Shown here piece by piece: positions 1 through 8,649 of a stretch of DNA of 14,371 nt. The stretch comes from Entrophospora sp. SA101 (lineage: Eukaryota > Glomeromycota > Glomeromycetes > Entrophosporales > Entrophosporaceae): positions 1 to 14,371 of the forward strand of contig CAUDNR010000145.1 in NCBI GenBank assembly GCA_958430865.1, in the 5' to 3' direction. The number at the start of each line of letters is the position of its first letter. Positions within the stretch are counted from its first letter, which is position 1. The position numbers and the translations under genes are program-made. The notes under the pieces were generated by a model that was given only the letters and a program-made list of their open reading frames with translations, made no database searches and was not told the DNA's origin.

Positions 1-248
1 TTTAATTTAATTTTTCAAATTTGTAAATTTATTAATTTTATAGATTGAAGAAATTTATTTATACCATTATAATTTATTAATATTAATATTCTATTTTAGA
101 AATATATAATTAGTTAATTAATAACGTCAAGCGCCTAATTCAAAATAAGAACTTGGTAAAAAATTATTCACACACATATATTTTTTTTGTATTATATAAT
201 TTTTTAATTGTTGTTATCAAATAAATACGTGACAAGGGCGTTTCGTTT
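1..248. other. AT-rich gene-free flank
   Basis: This stretch is dominated by A and T runs. Stops occur in all frames, and no splice-bordered exon, tRNA or clear repeat could be recognised. Confidence 0.5.
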
Positions 249-479
249 GTGTGTGAAATTCCTTTTGATTGGCTAATTAATTTTACATTTGGCAAATTCA
301 TAGATTTCATTCCAACTTTGGCACCTGATCTTTCAAGCGAAATATCAAATCATGTCAAAAAAGGCTATATTCATATCTTCTATTCAACAAAGAATTACAC
401 AACATTAATATCCAAATTTTGTGAAGAGATCCATTCTATTTTGAAGGAAGTACTCGAAATGTTTATCAATAGAAGATAA
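249..479 (+). CDS. Unplaced open frame, possible terminal exon or gene remnant
   Basis: This is an open frame of about 76 residues ending in TAA. The frame stays open back to the stop at 222-224. It has no ATG near its start (249 is GTG), so in a fungal nuclear genome it could only be an internal or 3' exon, or a decayed piece. An AG at 235-236 is a weak candidate acceptor. The composition is protein-like: an aromatic N-terminal part (IPFDWLINF near its start), then a charged, probably helical C-terminal part ending in EVLEMFINRR. No known domain was recognised, and no upstream exon with a good donor was found in 1-248. It may be a chance frame. Confidence 0.25.
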   Translation: MCEIPFDWLINFTFGKFIDFIPTLAPDLSSEISNHVKKGYIHIFYSTKNYTTLISKFCEEIHSILKEVLEMFINRR

Positions 480-1543
480 AGATTTCTTAACAACAACAAC
501 ATTAACTAAATTTTAAATTGTTGGATTATCACCATTACATACAACTATGTAAAACTTACTACTGATTTAAAATTTCATGAAATTAAAGCAAAAATTTGGT
601 CAAGGTAGTAATGGCTGATTCCAATAATAAAAATATTAATTGAATGATTAAAAAATAATTCGAAGATACGATTTGATAACTAGACATAATGGATTTGGCA
701 TTTGCTTTATAAATTAATGTCAATTATTTTTAGTGTAGCAAAAATATTCAAGTTTTAGCTGTAGGATATCCAAATTTTTCAAAAGCAATGTCAAATCACT
801 CAATATCAATAGTTTCGTATACTAGTTCTGAACGAACTGAATTGAGCGAATCAAACCGGTTTCTAATTTTGAAAAAATAAAAAATATGGAATTAGTATGA
901 ATATTCCAATTTTTAAACGCTGAACCTGGATATTTTTTTTTTGGAATCTTCCAGGCCTGGGAATAAGGCAAATATAAAGTTGTTTAATAAAAATATAACT
1001 TTTATTGTGTAATTTGAATTTAGTAACCACTTAAACCGCCCGATTTAAAAGAATTTTCATTGATTAATTTATTTAAATGCTCAAATTCAAATATTCGGAT
1101 CGGCCTTTGCTCAATGTTATTATTATTATTATATTATATTACAAATTAAAAATATTTGACTCGAACTTGTAAGTATTATCTATTTATATAAATGAAACTC
1201 ACTTTTATTAATTCTTATTTGTGAAAAACGATATTAAAATAATAGTTGACAATATCTCGCCCATAATAATAATTTTTTTATCTAAATACAAAAATGCACT
1301 TTTTACTTGTCTAAATTCTACAATTTTATTAATATCCCTATAATTCAAAAAAATCCACATTCATATTATTACTGGGATAACATCTATATTTTTTTACCAG
1401 AGTAATTAATAATAAGAATAGGCAAATAAATTCTTAATATTAAATTTGTTATTAGGGGAAGAGAAAGTTGTTTAGCGAACACTATATTATTTGAATAATA
1501 AACAAAATATAAATGGGTAAAAATAACATAATGTTATTTTTTT
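480..1543. other. Gene-free AT-rich stretch with a 15-nt palindrome
   Basis: No gene could be supported here. Visible structure is a near-perfect palindrome TTCCAGGCCTGGGAA at 949-963, which stands out because it is G+C-rich. A short ATT microsatellite lies near 1117-1140. A short open stretch around 760-880 (MSNHSISIVSYTSSERTEL in one frame) has no support beyond being open. Confidence 0.45.
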
Positions 1544-2717
1544 TTATAGAGCAACAAAAGGTAAACAAACATTCGAAATTTCGACAATTAAATATTGATT
1601 ATCCCAAAATTTTTGTAAATCTAATCTTGACTTAAATAAACTCTTCAGATTATCTTCAATTTTGTTTGTAATTATGGTGGTGGTAGTGGTGGTTGAAAGT
1701 AATGCTAAATCTTGTGGAAGTGTGAAACTTAACAACAAGTGTCTAATATTCATTTTTAAAATTAGTGATGTTTGATTAATAAAAAAAAGGTTTATCTTTT
1801 CTCACATATATATATACCTGGAACTTTCTTCTCTACCGAAACCCGGAATGTTCTGATTGTATTTTAAAAATAATTGAAATAAAATTAATCCTTGATTTCC
1901 TAAATTATTTTTCTTGTCCACGTTATTCTCAACGTTTTCATCCTCATTCTCATTAACAATGAAACCAAAATCCAATGCATAAATTACGGGATATTCAAGT
2001 ATCCAACCAGTAAACGTTATAATGCAAGATGGGGTTTTTGATAAATATAGCACAAATCCTTCGCCATTAACATCATTATCGTGCAGCTGATTTTGTTGTT
2101 GTTGTAATCGAAGGTAAGGTTGTATTTTTGTCATTAGGAAGTTTATAAATGAATTGGTTGGGTTTACCTGAGACAAAAATGAGAAAATTTGGAAAAGGGT
2201 CATCAATTGTTCCGCTTTCCAATTTTTTTTATCGTTAAAAAAATTATACCTGTGTTGGCTTATCATTTTTAGATGAAACGTTAACAAAAAAAATATCTTT
2301 AATTTGGCTATTGTTATTATTATTGTTATTAAAATAATCAATTTCTTCAAATTTTTTTGCAATCAAGTATTTATTGCAAATAAATGTGTGAGTGTTTGAA
2401 AATTGTAAAGCAAATATATGTAACAATAAATCACCCTAAAAAGTTACTATTAATTAATGACTGTTATTTAGGATATATATAAGAAAAAGAAGAGAACTTA
2501 CTTTTATTTGTCTTAAAGATGTTAAAAATGTTAAAGTTTCTTGATGTGTTAAAAACATTATATCAACCAAATGTGCACAACTAAATGGGAAAGGTGACAG
2601 GATCGATTAAATATATAGTTGTGTATATATATATTAATATATATATAAGTATATTTACCGAATTCCTAAACATACAGACACAACATCTACCAAACAAAAT
2701 ATAAAATATAAAATCAT
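1544..2717 (-). CDS. C1orf74/UPF0739 (DUF4504)-like protein, five exons
   Basis: The exons, in coding order, are 2717-2659, 2580-2502, 2435-2250, 2167-1818 and 1742-1544. The four introns are 78, 66, 82 and 75 nt, all GT..AG, with donors such as GTAAAT and GTAAGT and an acceptor TTTGTCTCAG. Phases agree across every junction and the joined frame is 290 residues. The start is the ATG at 2717, the only in-frame ATG in the first exon. Residues 1-46 read as hydrophobic, with LVDVV then CAHLVDIMFL. A seven-Asn run lies near residue 78. GWILEYPVIY is at 162-171, and the C-terminus ends in CLPFVAL. The length (the human member is about 270 residues), the GWxLxYPVxY element, the SFTLPQDL segment and the hydrophobic VAL ending fit DUF4504 as I remember it. 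The family has no established activity. The exon chain is well supported; the family call is moderate and from memory. Confidence 0.7.
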
Positions 2718-3028
2718 TTATTGTTAAGAAGATTATTTATTAATTTATTTAATATAACTATTATTTACCATTAATAAAGTTTGATATTTTATTTCTTTGC
2801 TTAATTTTTTTTGTATATAGAAACTGAGAAATAATACATGATTTTACATGTTGATAAATCAATGTTGATAATTCTAAATCATAATGACAATGTTGCACTT
2901 TGTCGGAATTCATAGTAAATAGTAAGAAAGAAATTTTGATGTTGCTTATTATGTTATGTATTACTTATTTATTAATTACTATTAGTATATTATTTCTTAC
3001 TGTTATTAAATTGTTAGTATTAATGTAA
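2718..3028. other. AT-rich intergenic stretch upstream of the minus-strand gene
   Basis: This is the 5' flank of the gene ending at 2717. A 25-codon open frame begins with ATG at 2838 and is not otherwise supported. The rest is A+T-rich with repeated TTA/TTACTTATTA words and no recognisable promoter motif. Confidence 0.4.
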
Positions 3029-3289
3029 TATTACTTATTACCTGCTCAAAAAAATTTTCCTTTGGAAAAAAGACTTATAGATCAAATTGGGTTGGTATGC
3101 TGCAACAATTAATATTAAATTTATTATATAGTACTAGTAACTAGCATGCCATTGGTCAAAATTATACAACAATAATAAAATTCTGAACATTACTTACTAC
3201 TAACTTTCATCTACTCGCAGATGTTTAACATTGAAGATACTAAGCGAGAATTGGGGTTGGCAAAGAGGAAGTGCAAGTTTGATATCTAG
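3029..3289 (+). other. Possible orphan spliced exon pair
   Basis: A frame that opens after the stop at 3026-3028 runs to a donor-like GTATGC at 3095. A very good 3' splice site follows, with branch consensus TACTAAC at 3198-3204 and CTCGCAG ending at 3220. Joining across this 126-nt intron keeps one frame open to TAG at 3287-3289. It reads about 22 residues (including NFPLEKRLIDQIGL), then MFNIEDTKRELGLAKRKCKF and two more. The charged, amphipathic composition is protein-like. No start codon or acceptor was found for the first exon, and no family was recognised. A second frame of the second exon is also open, reading LKILSENWGWQRGSASLISR and on to a GTAAAT donor at 3324. That ambiguity lowers confidence. 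It is probably a gene remnant or part of an unresolved gene. Confidence 0.25.
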
Positions 3290-4298
3290 AAAAGGTATTA
3301 GTCAAGCCATAACATACATACTGGTAAATATTTTATGACAATTGTGCAAAATCATTTTCCATCCATTTCATTTTGTTCATCTGTTTATCCATTTGGGAGA
3401 ACACTTGATATGCAGTTTGCAATGTTAACTAACCTTGTGCTTCTTTTTTGTCTTCATCATCCTTTCATCCACACATCCGCTCATTTCCTTATCACTCTCT
3501 CTATTTATTTTGTATCGATTCATTTAATTTTTTGTGATACTTTTCCAAATTAATCAAATTAACACAACTATTTTATAAGTGCTCCAATCAAAACAGTGAA
3601 AAAAAGCTAACAAATGATGTAAAGATTATTACAAATAAAAAAAAAACTTTTTGCCAAAAAAATTAAAGCACCAGCCATTAATAAAGCAATACTTGTTGTT
3701 ATAAAAAAGAAAAGTCAATAGGAATGTTAAATATATGGCATTTAATACCGTCACTGCATATGTAAACCAATTAAAGTGCAAACCCACCAAAGAAATGGAT
3801 TGTTCTTTGTAAATAATACTATTTAGGATGTATAGTAATCTCTTTATTTTTTTGTGCTGCATGACTTGATAATTTCTTTAGTTTCAGCAATTAGCAGACC
3901 CCGAAAAATTCATAAAAAAATCATGGTTGACTGACTCACACTGATTAGTAAAAATCTGGTAATTTTTCGTTTTTATTATATATAAATAAGAATTGACCCA
4001 ACTGCAAGCAGTAAGTTATCTATATAGTTTCGGGGTGTCTTTAACTTGTTATTTTTTTTTTTTGAATTGGTCACCCCTGAGGTTTTTCTGGTAAGCTAAT
4101 AATTAGGATTACTCAGTTTCAAAGACTGATCTTGTTTTGGAGAACAAAGGACGCTCGATCTTTGGACTGGTTAGAGACCGATTTAATGGTATTTTGAATG
4201 TGACTTATGAATTATTAATAATAAAAACTTTGGGATTAAATTGCGCGCATTGGCCCATTAAACTCGTTTATTTATTAAGAAATATTTACTATTGGATT
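3290..4298. other. Gene-free stretch with inverted repeats
   Basis: No gene could be supported. Two open frames are present but look incidental: a T/C-rich hydrophobic frame at 3335-3553 (plus) and a hydrophobic 77-codon frame at 3629-3862 (minus, with an ATG). An inverted-repeat cluster lies at 3898-4078 and is listed separately. Confidence 0.4.
3898..4078. repeat. Nested inverted-repeat cluster (ACCCCGAAA / TTTCGGGGT)
   Basis: ACCCCGAAA at 3898-3906 is the exact reverse complement of TTTCGGGGT at 4028-4036. Within the span, CGAAAAATT at 3902-3910 pairs exactly with AATTTTTCG at 3961-3969. GGGGTG at 4032-4037 can alternatively pair with CACCCC at 4073-4078. The G+C-rich arms stand out against the A+T-rich surroundings. 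They could be the ends of a small non-autonomous element or a mutually exclusive hairpin set. No target-site duplication was recognised. Confidence 0.4.
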
Positions 4299-4806
4299 TT
4301 ACTTTGAATCCACGCAAAATAGCTCTAGCTGTTTGTTGGCTCCTTTGAGATGAAAGGCAGATCGTATATAATCAATTAATTGCTTATTATTATTATAGCA
4401 ACAATTGTCAACTTCGTAATACTAAAAACAAAAAATTTTTATACCATTTTAAAAAATTAACCGATGAGTTTTATTGTTCATGACTCAAGCTTCAAAACTT
4501 GTCGGCTAGTTTTTTTCTTAATAAAAATTGGCAGAGCCTTAACATTTAAAAATTCCAAATTTTGTTATCTGCTTAAGAAGTAAATTTCGTCTGACAAAAA
4601 TTTTTTTATAGAATATTTTCTACAACATATACTGATTTAAAAGTTCTTTACAATAAAAAAATTTAGTCATGAAATTCAAAAAATGAACTTAAGTATAGAT
4701 GATGATCTGCATTGTCACATTTTATATCCAATAAAATCAAACTTCCACCATGCTCAGAAAGAGTAATTGTTTGTTCAATCAATTCTTTGCAAAAGGAAAT
4801 AATATA
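4299..4806 (-). pseudogene. Remnant of a multi-exon gene of unknown family
   Basis: Two protein-like pieces lie in order on the minus strand. The upstream piece (about 4806-4663) reads ELIEQTITLSEHGGSLILLD, then IKCDNADHHLYLSSFFEF, and ends in TAA. The downstream piece (4421-4299) follows a strong acceptor TTTTTGTTTTTAG and reads YYEVDNCCYNNNKQLIDYIR, then SAFHLKGANKQLELFCVDSK, then TAA. A shorter open bit, RNLLLKQITKFGIFKC, lies between them after TTTTTGTCAG. No good donor links the pieces, the upstream piece ends in a stop of its own, and no ATG-bearing first exon fits before the plus-strand kinase at 4974. I read it as a decayed gene or a 3' fragment. I did not recognise the family. Confidence 0.4.
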
Positions 4807-4973
4807 AAGAATTGTGTAAATAAAGAATTATGAATAAATAAACAGATGAATAAATAAGTGAATTAGTGCTACTCTCAGTACAAAAAAAAATCATTTTCTC
4901 CACTCTATTCAATAAAACACAATAGATTTAGTCAAGACAAATTTTTAAATTTTATAAATATATTTATTTTTAT

Positions 4974-6497
4974 ATGATGCCTTATAGTAAATTGTTATCA
5001 TTAATAACACTAGAAAGAAGGAGTTTTGTATTTAAAATTGATAATGAAATGCTTAATAATGCTCTAATGAGTTCTGAAAGAGAAAGTAGAAAAGATTATT
5101 ATTTTTCATTAGTCAAAAAAAACAAGGAGCTTTCTGAGAATGAAAAAGAATATTGTAAAGAATGGTTTCTTTATAGTTTTGAATTAAATAATGTAACGTA
5201 TAAATTTGGCAAACCAAAAGAATGTAACAAGTGTAAAACAACAAGATACTCTGATAGATTCTGTGGAGGATGTATTACTTTACAACTACAGACTCTTTTC
5301 ACTACTTGGACATCTGGAAATAACATGATTGATGATTTTATTCAACAATGTCAAATGAAATCATCTCTGCCAACTGAAATCATAGAATGGATACCTTTTG
5401 AGCAATTTGAAAAAGTAACAAAGTTGACAGAGGGTGGATTTAGTTCAATTTATACTGCTACATGGACAAGGGGGTATATAATTGATTATGATGAAAATAA
5501 AAAGGAATTTAGTTATTATTATGGAGGGAAAGGTATAGTATTAAAAAGTTTAAATGATTCAAGTAATCCAGGACAAGCTTTTTTTGATGAGGTTGGTATT
5601 TTTATTTAAATCAAAAATAAATAATGCTGTATTATATAATAATACTAATTGATTTTATATTATTTTCAGGCAATAAATTATTGTAAAATTAAATCGGGGT
5701 TAATTAATCCTTGTTATGGTATAACTAAATTCACAGATAATGGAAATTATGCAATAGTTTTAGATTATGCTCCAGAGGGAAATTTAAGGGGTTATTTGAA
5801 AAAAAATCATTTTAATTTAACATTAAAAGACAGAATTATAATCTTTGATTATTTATGTGATGCATTAGATGATATACATGAAAAAGATTTAATCCATTGT
5901 GATTTACATAGTGGTAATATACTTGTGCAAGGAGGTAATTGTTATATTACAGATTTAGGATTATGTGGACCAGTTGATGGAAAATCATCAAATAAAGTCT
6001 ATGGAATTGTATCATATGTTGCACCTGAGCTACTTAGAGGCAAAAAGAACACAAAAGAATCTGATATCTATAGTGTTGGGATGTTAATGTGGGAAATATT
6101 TGCAGGTCGTCCACCATTTGATGATAGAGCTCATGATCATTGTTTAATTTTTGATGTATGTGAAGAAGGTTTACGACCACCAATATTGCCAGGAATGCCT
6201 AATGATTATGTACAAATGATGCAGATGTGTTGGGATGTGGACCCATCAAAAAGACCAACTAGTAGAGAGCTGAGTAACTTTGCTTATAATAAACATATGG
6301 AAGTTCGTGGTAGTGATTGTAACAACAGCGGTGGTGGTGTTGGTGTTAGTGATTTGCAACAAATACACATATCACATCCAGATGCATACCATACAAGTAG
6401 AATATTAGATGAGGAGATTTCTAGATCAAAAAGCTTTAAAAGTTATACAATTAATGACAGTTCATTAAATAATTTTGATTTTAGCTTTCTTGAATAA
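4974..6497 (+). CDS. Protein kinase, tyrosine-kinase-like type, two exons
   Basis: The exons are 4974-5591 and 5670-6497. The 78-nt phase-0 intron starts GTTGGT, has branch site TACTAAT at 5643-5649 and ends in TTTTCAG. The product is 481 residues from the ATG at 4974. It presumably transfers phosphate from ATP to protein Ser/Thr or Tyr. A zinc-knuckle-like CxxC...CxxC lies at Cys84, 87, 97 and 100. The kinase domain spans about 138-415: glycine-rich loop EGGFSSIY near 153-160, ATP-binding Lys191, candidate helix-C Glu206, catalytic loop HCDLHSGN 282-289 (Asp284, Asn289), DLG 301-303 instead of DFG, APE 324-326, and helix-F Asp338. HCD replaces HRD, so the activation-loop-contacting Arg is missing. 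All ATP- and catalysis-critical residues remain, so activity is plausible. The 419-481 tail is Gly/Ser-rich and of unknown role. This architecture matches the expanded kinase family of Rhizophagus. No transmembrane segment was seen. Confidence 0.9.
5592..5669 (+). other. Intron of the kinase gene
   Basis: This 78-nt intron has a GTTGGT donor, which is weaker than consensus, a TACTAAT branch site at 5643-5649 and a TATTTTCAG acceptor. Removal joins GAT GAG to GCA ATA in phase 0. Retention would stop translation at the TAA within IFI*, losing the catalytic loop. Confidence 0.85.
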
Positions 6498-6893
6498 AAA
6501 TTCCATTATTAATTAATTGGGAATTACTATTACTAAAAATTTGATTGATTAATAAATACTAGATTCTAGTAATTAAAAGAAAGTGACTAATTTAATCTTC
6601 ACTATAAATTTATTTGTTATAATTATTTTATTTTATTTTTATTTCTATTCTAAATTATAATAATATTTCTTATAATAAATTTTTACAGTTTTCTTAAATG
6701 GTGATATTGCAAGGTAGTCTTTTGGTTAATACTCATTATGGCTTAACTTTTGGACTACTTTTGTATTCAAATTAGCCAATCAGAATTTCATATCCAAACG
6801 CTCCAATCAAAATTTTAATTATAGATTTCAATTTCATATATGTATTTGTATAACTTGTATATTATTATTATTGGCCCAATTTTTATTTCACTT
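6498..6893. other. 3' flank of the kinase gene, no gene seen
   Basis: This is A+T-rich downstream sequence. AATAAA-like words at 6492-6498 and near 6550 could serve polyadenylation. A 12-nt word, GCTCCAATCAAA near 6800, also occurs at 3581, hinting at a dispersed repeat. No coding frame is supported. Confidence 0.4.
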
Positions 6894-7050
6894 CGGTTTA
6901 TAAAAATTCGGATTAACGGGGCAATTTTACATATAAATGGCTTCAAAAAATTTAAAAATTTTTCGGTTTACAGTTTATAAAGTTTAACGGGGTAATTTAC
7001 ATATGTTTGGCTTTGGTGTTTTAAAAACTATTCATTTTAACGGGGTTACC
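6894..7050 (+). repeat. Three diverged tandem units carrying a TTAACGGGG core
   Basis: TTAACGGGG occurs exactly at 6913-6921, 6984-6992 and 7037-7045. The first two copies share further flanking sequence: TCGGTTTA before the core, a (C/T)AATTT(T)TACATAT block after it, then GGCTT and TTTAAAAA. That gives a unit of roughly 70 nt. The third copy is shorter (53 nt spacing). This looks like a decayed minisatellite or part of a repeat element. No function is implied. Confidence 0.6.
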
Positions 7051-7064
7051 TGTGTACCTCATTA

Positions 7065-7193
7065 ACACCCACTAATTAACCAGCGTTAGTCCTAACCTTT
7101 GCTTATTCATTAAAGTAAATTACGTTACTAATTGTTGTTACACTCACTAGTTAACCAATTTTAGTCCTAACCTTGCTTACCCACCAAAGCAAA
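7065..7193 (+). repeat. Imperfect direct repeat, two copies
   Basis: Copy 1 (7065-7120) and copy 2 (about 7138-7193) both contain TTAACCA, then TTAGTCCTAACC, then TTGCTTA and AAAG(T/C)AAAT. They align over about 55 nt with one small gap at a period of about 73 nt. They directly follow the TTAACGGGG units, so the two repeat sets may belong to one element. Confidence 0.6.
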
Positions 7194-7384
7194 TAAAACG
7201 CAAAGCTCCATAATTGTCACCTTTTGCCAAGTAATTAAACTTGTTGCTTTTATCAAAGCGCTTTAAACAAAGAAAATAAAATCAACATTTTTATTTTTAT
7301 TTTACTTTAAAAGCTTGTTAACGTTTAATAAAAATAATGATTCTATCATAGAATTATACATTATTAGAATGTCAATTATCCTCT

Positions 7385-7430
7385 GCGAGGACCAGAAGTT
7401 ATGCTCTTTCAAGCGAAGACCACAAGTTAT
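7385..7430 (+). repeat. 18-nt direct repeat with 10-nt spacer
   Basis: GCGAGGACCAGAAGTTAT (7385-7402) and GCGAAGACCACAAGTTAT (7413-7430) match at 16 of 18 positions. No gene is attached. Confidence 0.6.
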
Positions 7431-7549
7431 TTTAACGAAATTTTCGTTGATCACTACAATAAGAATAAAGATAAATCAATATTGATATTATAAAAAGCTT
7501 TTGCGTAAAATTTTCATTGATAATAATTATATACACTAAAATTAGTTGA

Positions 7550-7738
7550 CCCTGGAACAAATCCATAATCGATGATTTTATCTACCCCGATCAATGTTTC
7601 ATGTTATGTAAGAAATGTTTGAATTTGGTGGTAAATGAGTGTGTGGGAACTGAATTGTATTCAACAAAAGAAAAACTTAGCTCCTTAAGACAACTGATGA
7701 AACAAATGAGAGATTGGGATACAGAAAAAAAAATATAA
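7550..7738 (+). other. Unassigned 62-codon open frame with paired cysteines
   Basis: The frame runs from directly after an in-frame TGA (7547-7549) to TAA at 7736-7738. It contains an ATG at 7601 that would give a 45-residue peptide. The composition is strikingly protein-like: CFMLCKKCLNLVVNEC, followed by a charged helical stretch KEKLSSLRQLMKQMRDWDTE. The CxxxCxxC spacing could be half of a zinc-binding site. No acceptor usable in this frame lies upstream, because the stop sits right against it. It may be a tiny gene or, more likely, a relic exon. The family was not recognised. Confidence 0.3.
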
Positions 7739-8649
7739 AAATGTAAGTTTTTTTGCGAGCTTTAATATTTTTAAAGCTTATAACTTTGGTAACATTTCCT
7801 CAAACAACACAACATTATATTATCGTGACCTGGCTGTGACTCATTCATCAAATATAAAAGGATACTAATAAACCTATTGCATTGACTCGACTTTTACGAT
7901 TATATCTGCGTCTGAAATGTTGCGATTCTGTAATTTTGCATGGCATTTTGCGCACGTCAATACATGCAAGAGATTGAACAATTGAATCATTAAATTTATT
8001 TTCGCTCAGATAAATAAATAAATCATTAATAATAAACCTAGTTGACTTGTGAGTCGGTCCATGCGGAGCTTTAGTTGGGTTTATGAGTGTTTATCAATCT
8101 GTTTATTATCTATCAAATTCGGTATTAATGCAAAATAGACAAATCTATTATACCGTAACCAATACCACGTGATTTTTGTCACGATGACCTTTATTTTTTT
8201 ATACTGTATTTAACAATTAATAAGCCGTATATAGCAAGTTTTTATCAGGAATTTATTTAAGTCCATATCACTAGTTATAAAAAAATATGAATTTTTAAAG
8301 CTGAGAGATCAAGGTATTGAATGGATAGGATGAAGTTGATAATTATCCAAAAGTTGTTTAAATCATATTGTTAACGGTGTTCAACAAATTAATTGTGATT
8401 CGATAACCGTTAAAACTGTAAAAAGTGTATCCATATGCGCTGATTCTGTTTAAACCCCAAAATTTAGTACGATATGATGTGCCACGCATATTTCATGGCA
8501 CGGTAAGTGAAAAACCTTTTCTATAATGCTTACACTCACTACATGTGAGTCCTACACACACTATGCGCACTGTGCGCGAAAAAAATCAAAGTTTACTATG
8601 AATGACTCATTACTAAACTTTTTTGATTTGCTTAATAATATCGTGTTGA
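7739..8649. other. Gene-free stretch with small hairpins
   Basis: No gene was supported. TATAAAAG occurs at 7853-7860 but no credible coding start follows; an ATG at 7917 opens only 22 codons. Short inverted repeats are CGTGA/TCACG (8168-8183, overlapping the palindrome CACGTG) and GTGCCA/TGGCAC (8479-8501), plus the pair listed at 8534-8577. ATGACTCAT, a Gcn4/AP-1-type palindrome, is at 8602-8610. Confidence 0.4.
8534..8577. repeat. Two adjacent short hairpins
   Basis: ACTCAC (8534-8539) pairs with GTGAGT (8545-8550) across a 5-nt loop. Directly downstream, GCGCA/TGCGC at 8565-8577 forms a second G+C-rich palindrome. Both stand out in the A+T-rich context and lie just beyond the end of the zinc-finger relic. 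Role unknown. Confidence 0.45.

Noticed and set aside
1802..2362. A single 186-codon minus-strand frame taken as one exon
   Set aside because: Its first part runs through exon 3 in the wrong frame and through intron 3. The spliced model gives consistent phases and a family-like protein.
3335..3553. Plus-strand 72-codon frame
   Set aside because: It lies in T/C-rich sequence, looks like random hydrophobic translation and has no recognisable domain.
3629..3862. Minus-strand 77-codon hydrophobic frame with an ATG
   Set aside because: It is T-rich with a chance membrane-like composition. The plus strand of the same stretch reads equally protein-like short frames (for example MAFNTVTAYVNQLKCKPTKE at about 3735), and neither has splice or homology support.
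7853..7985. TATAAAAG followed by a 22-codon ATG frame at 7917
   Set aside because: A short frame after a common A+T word is expected by chance, and no exon continues it.
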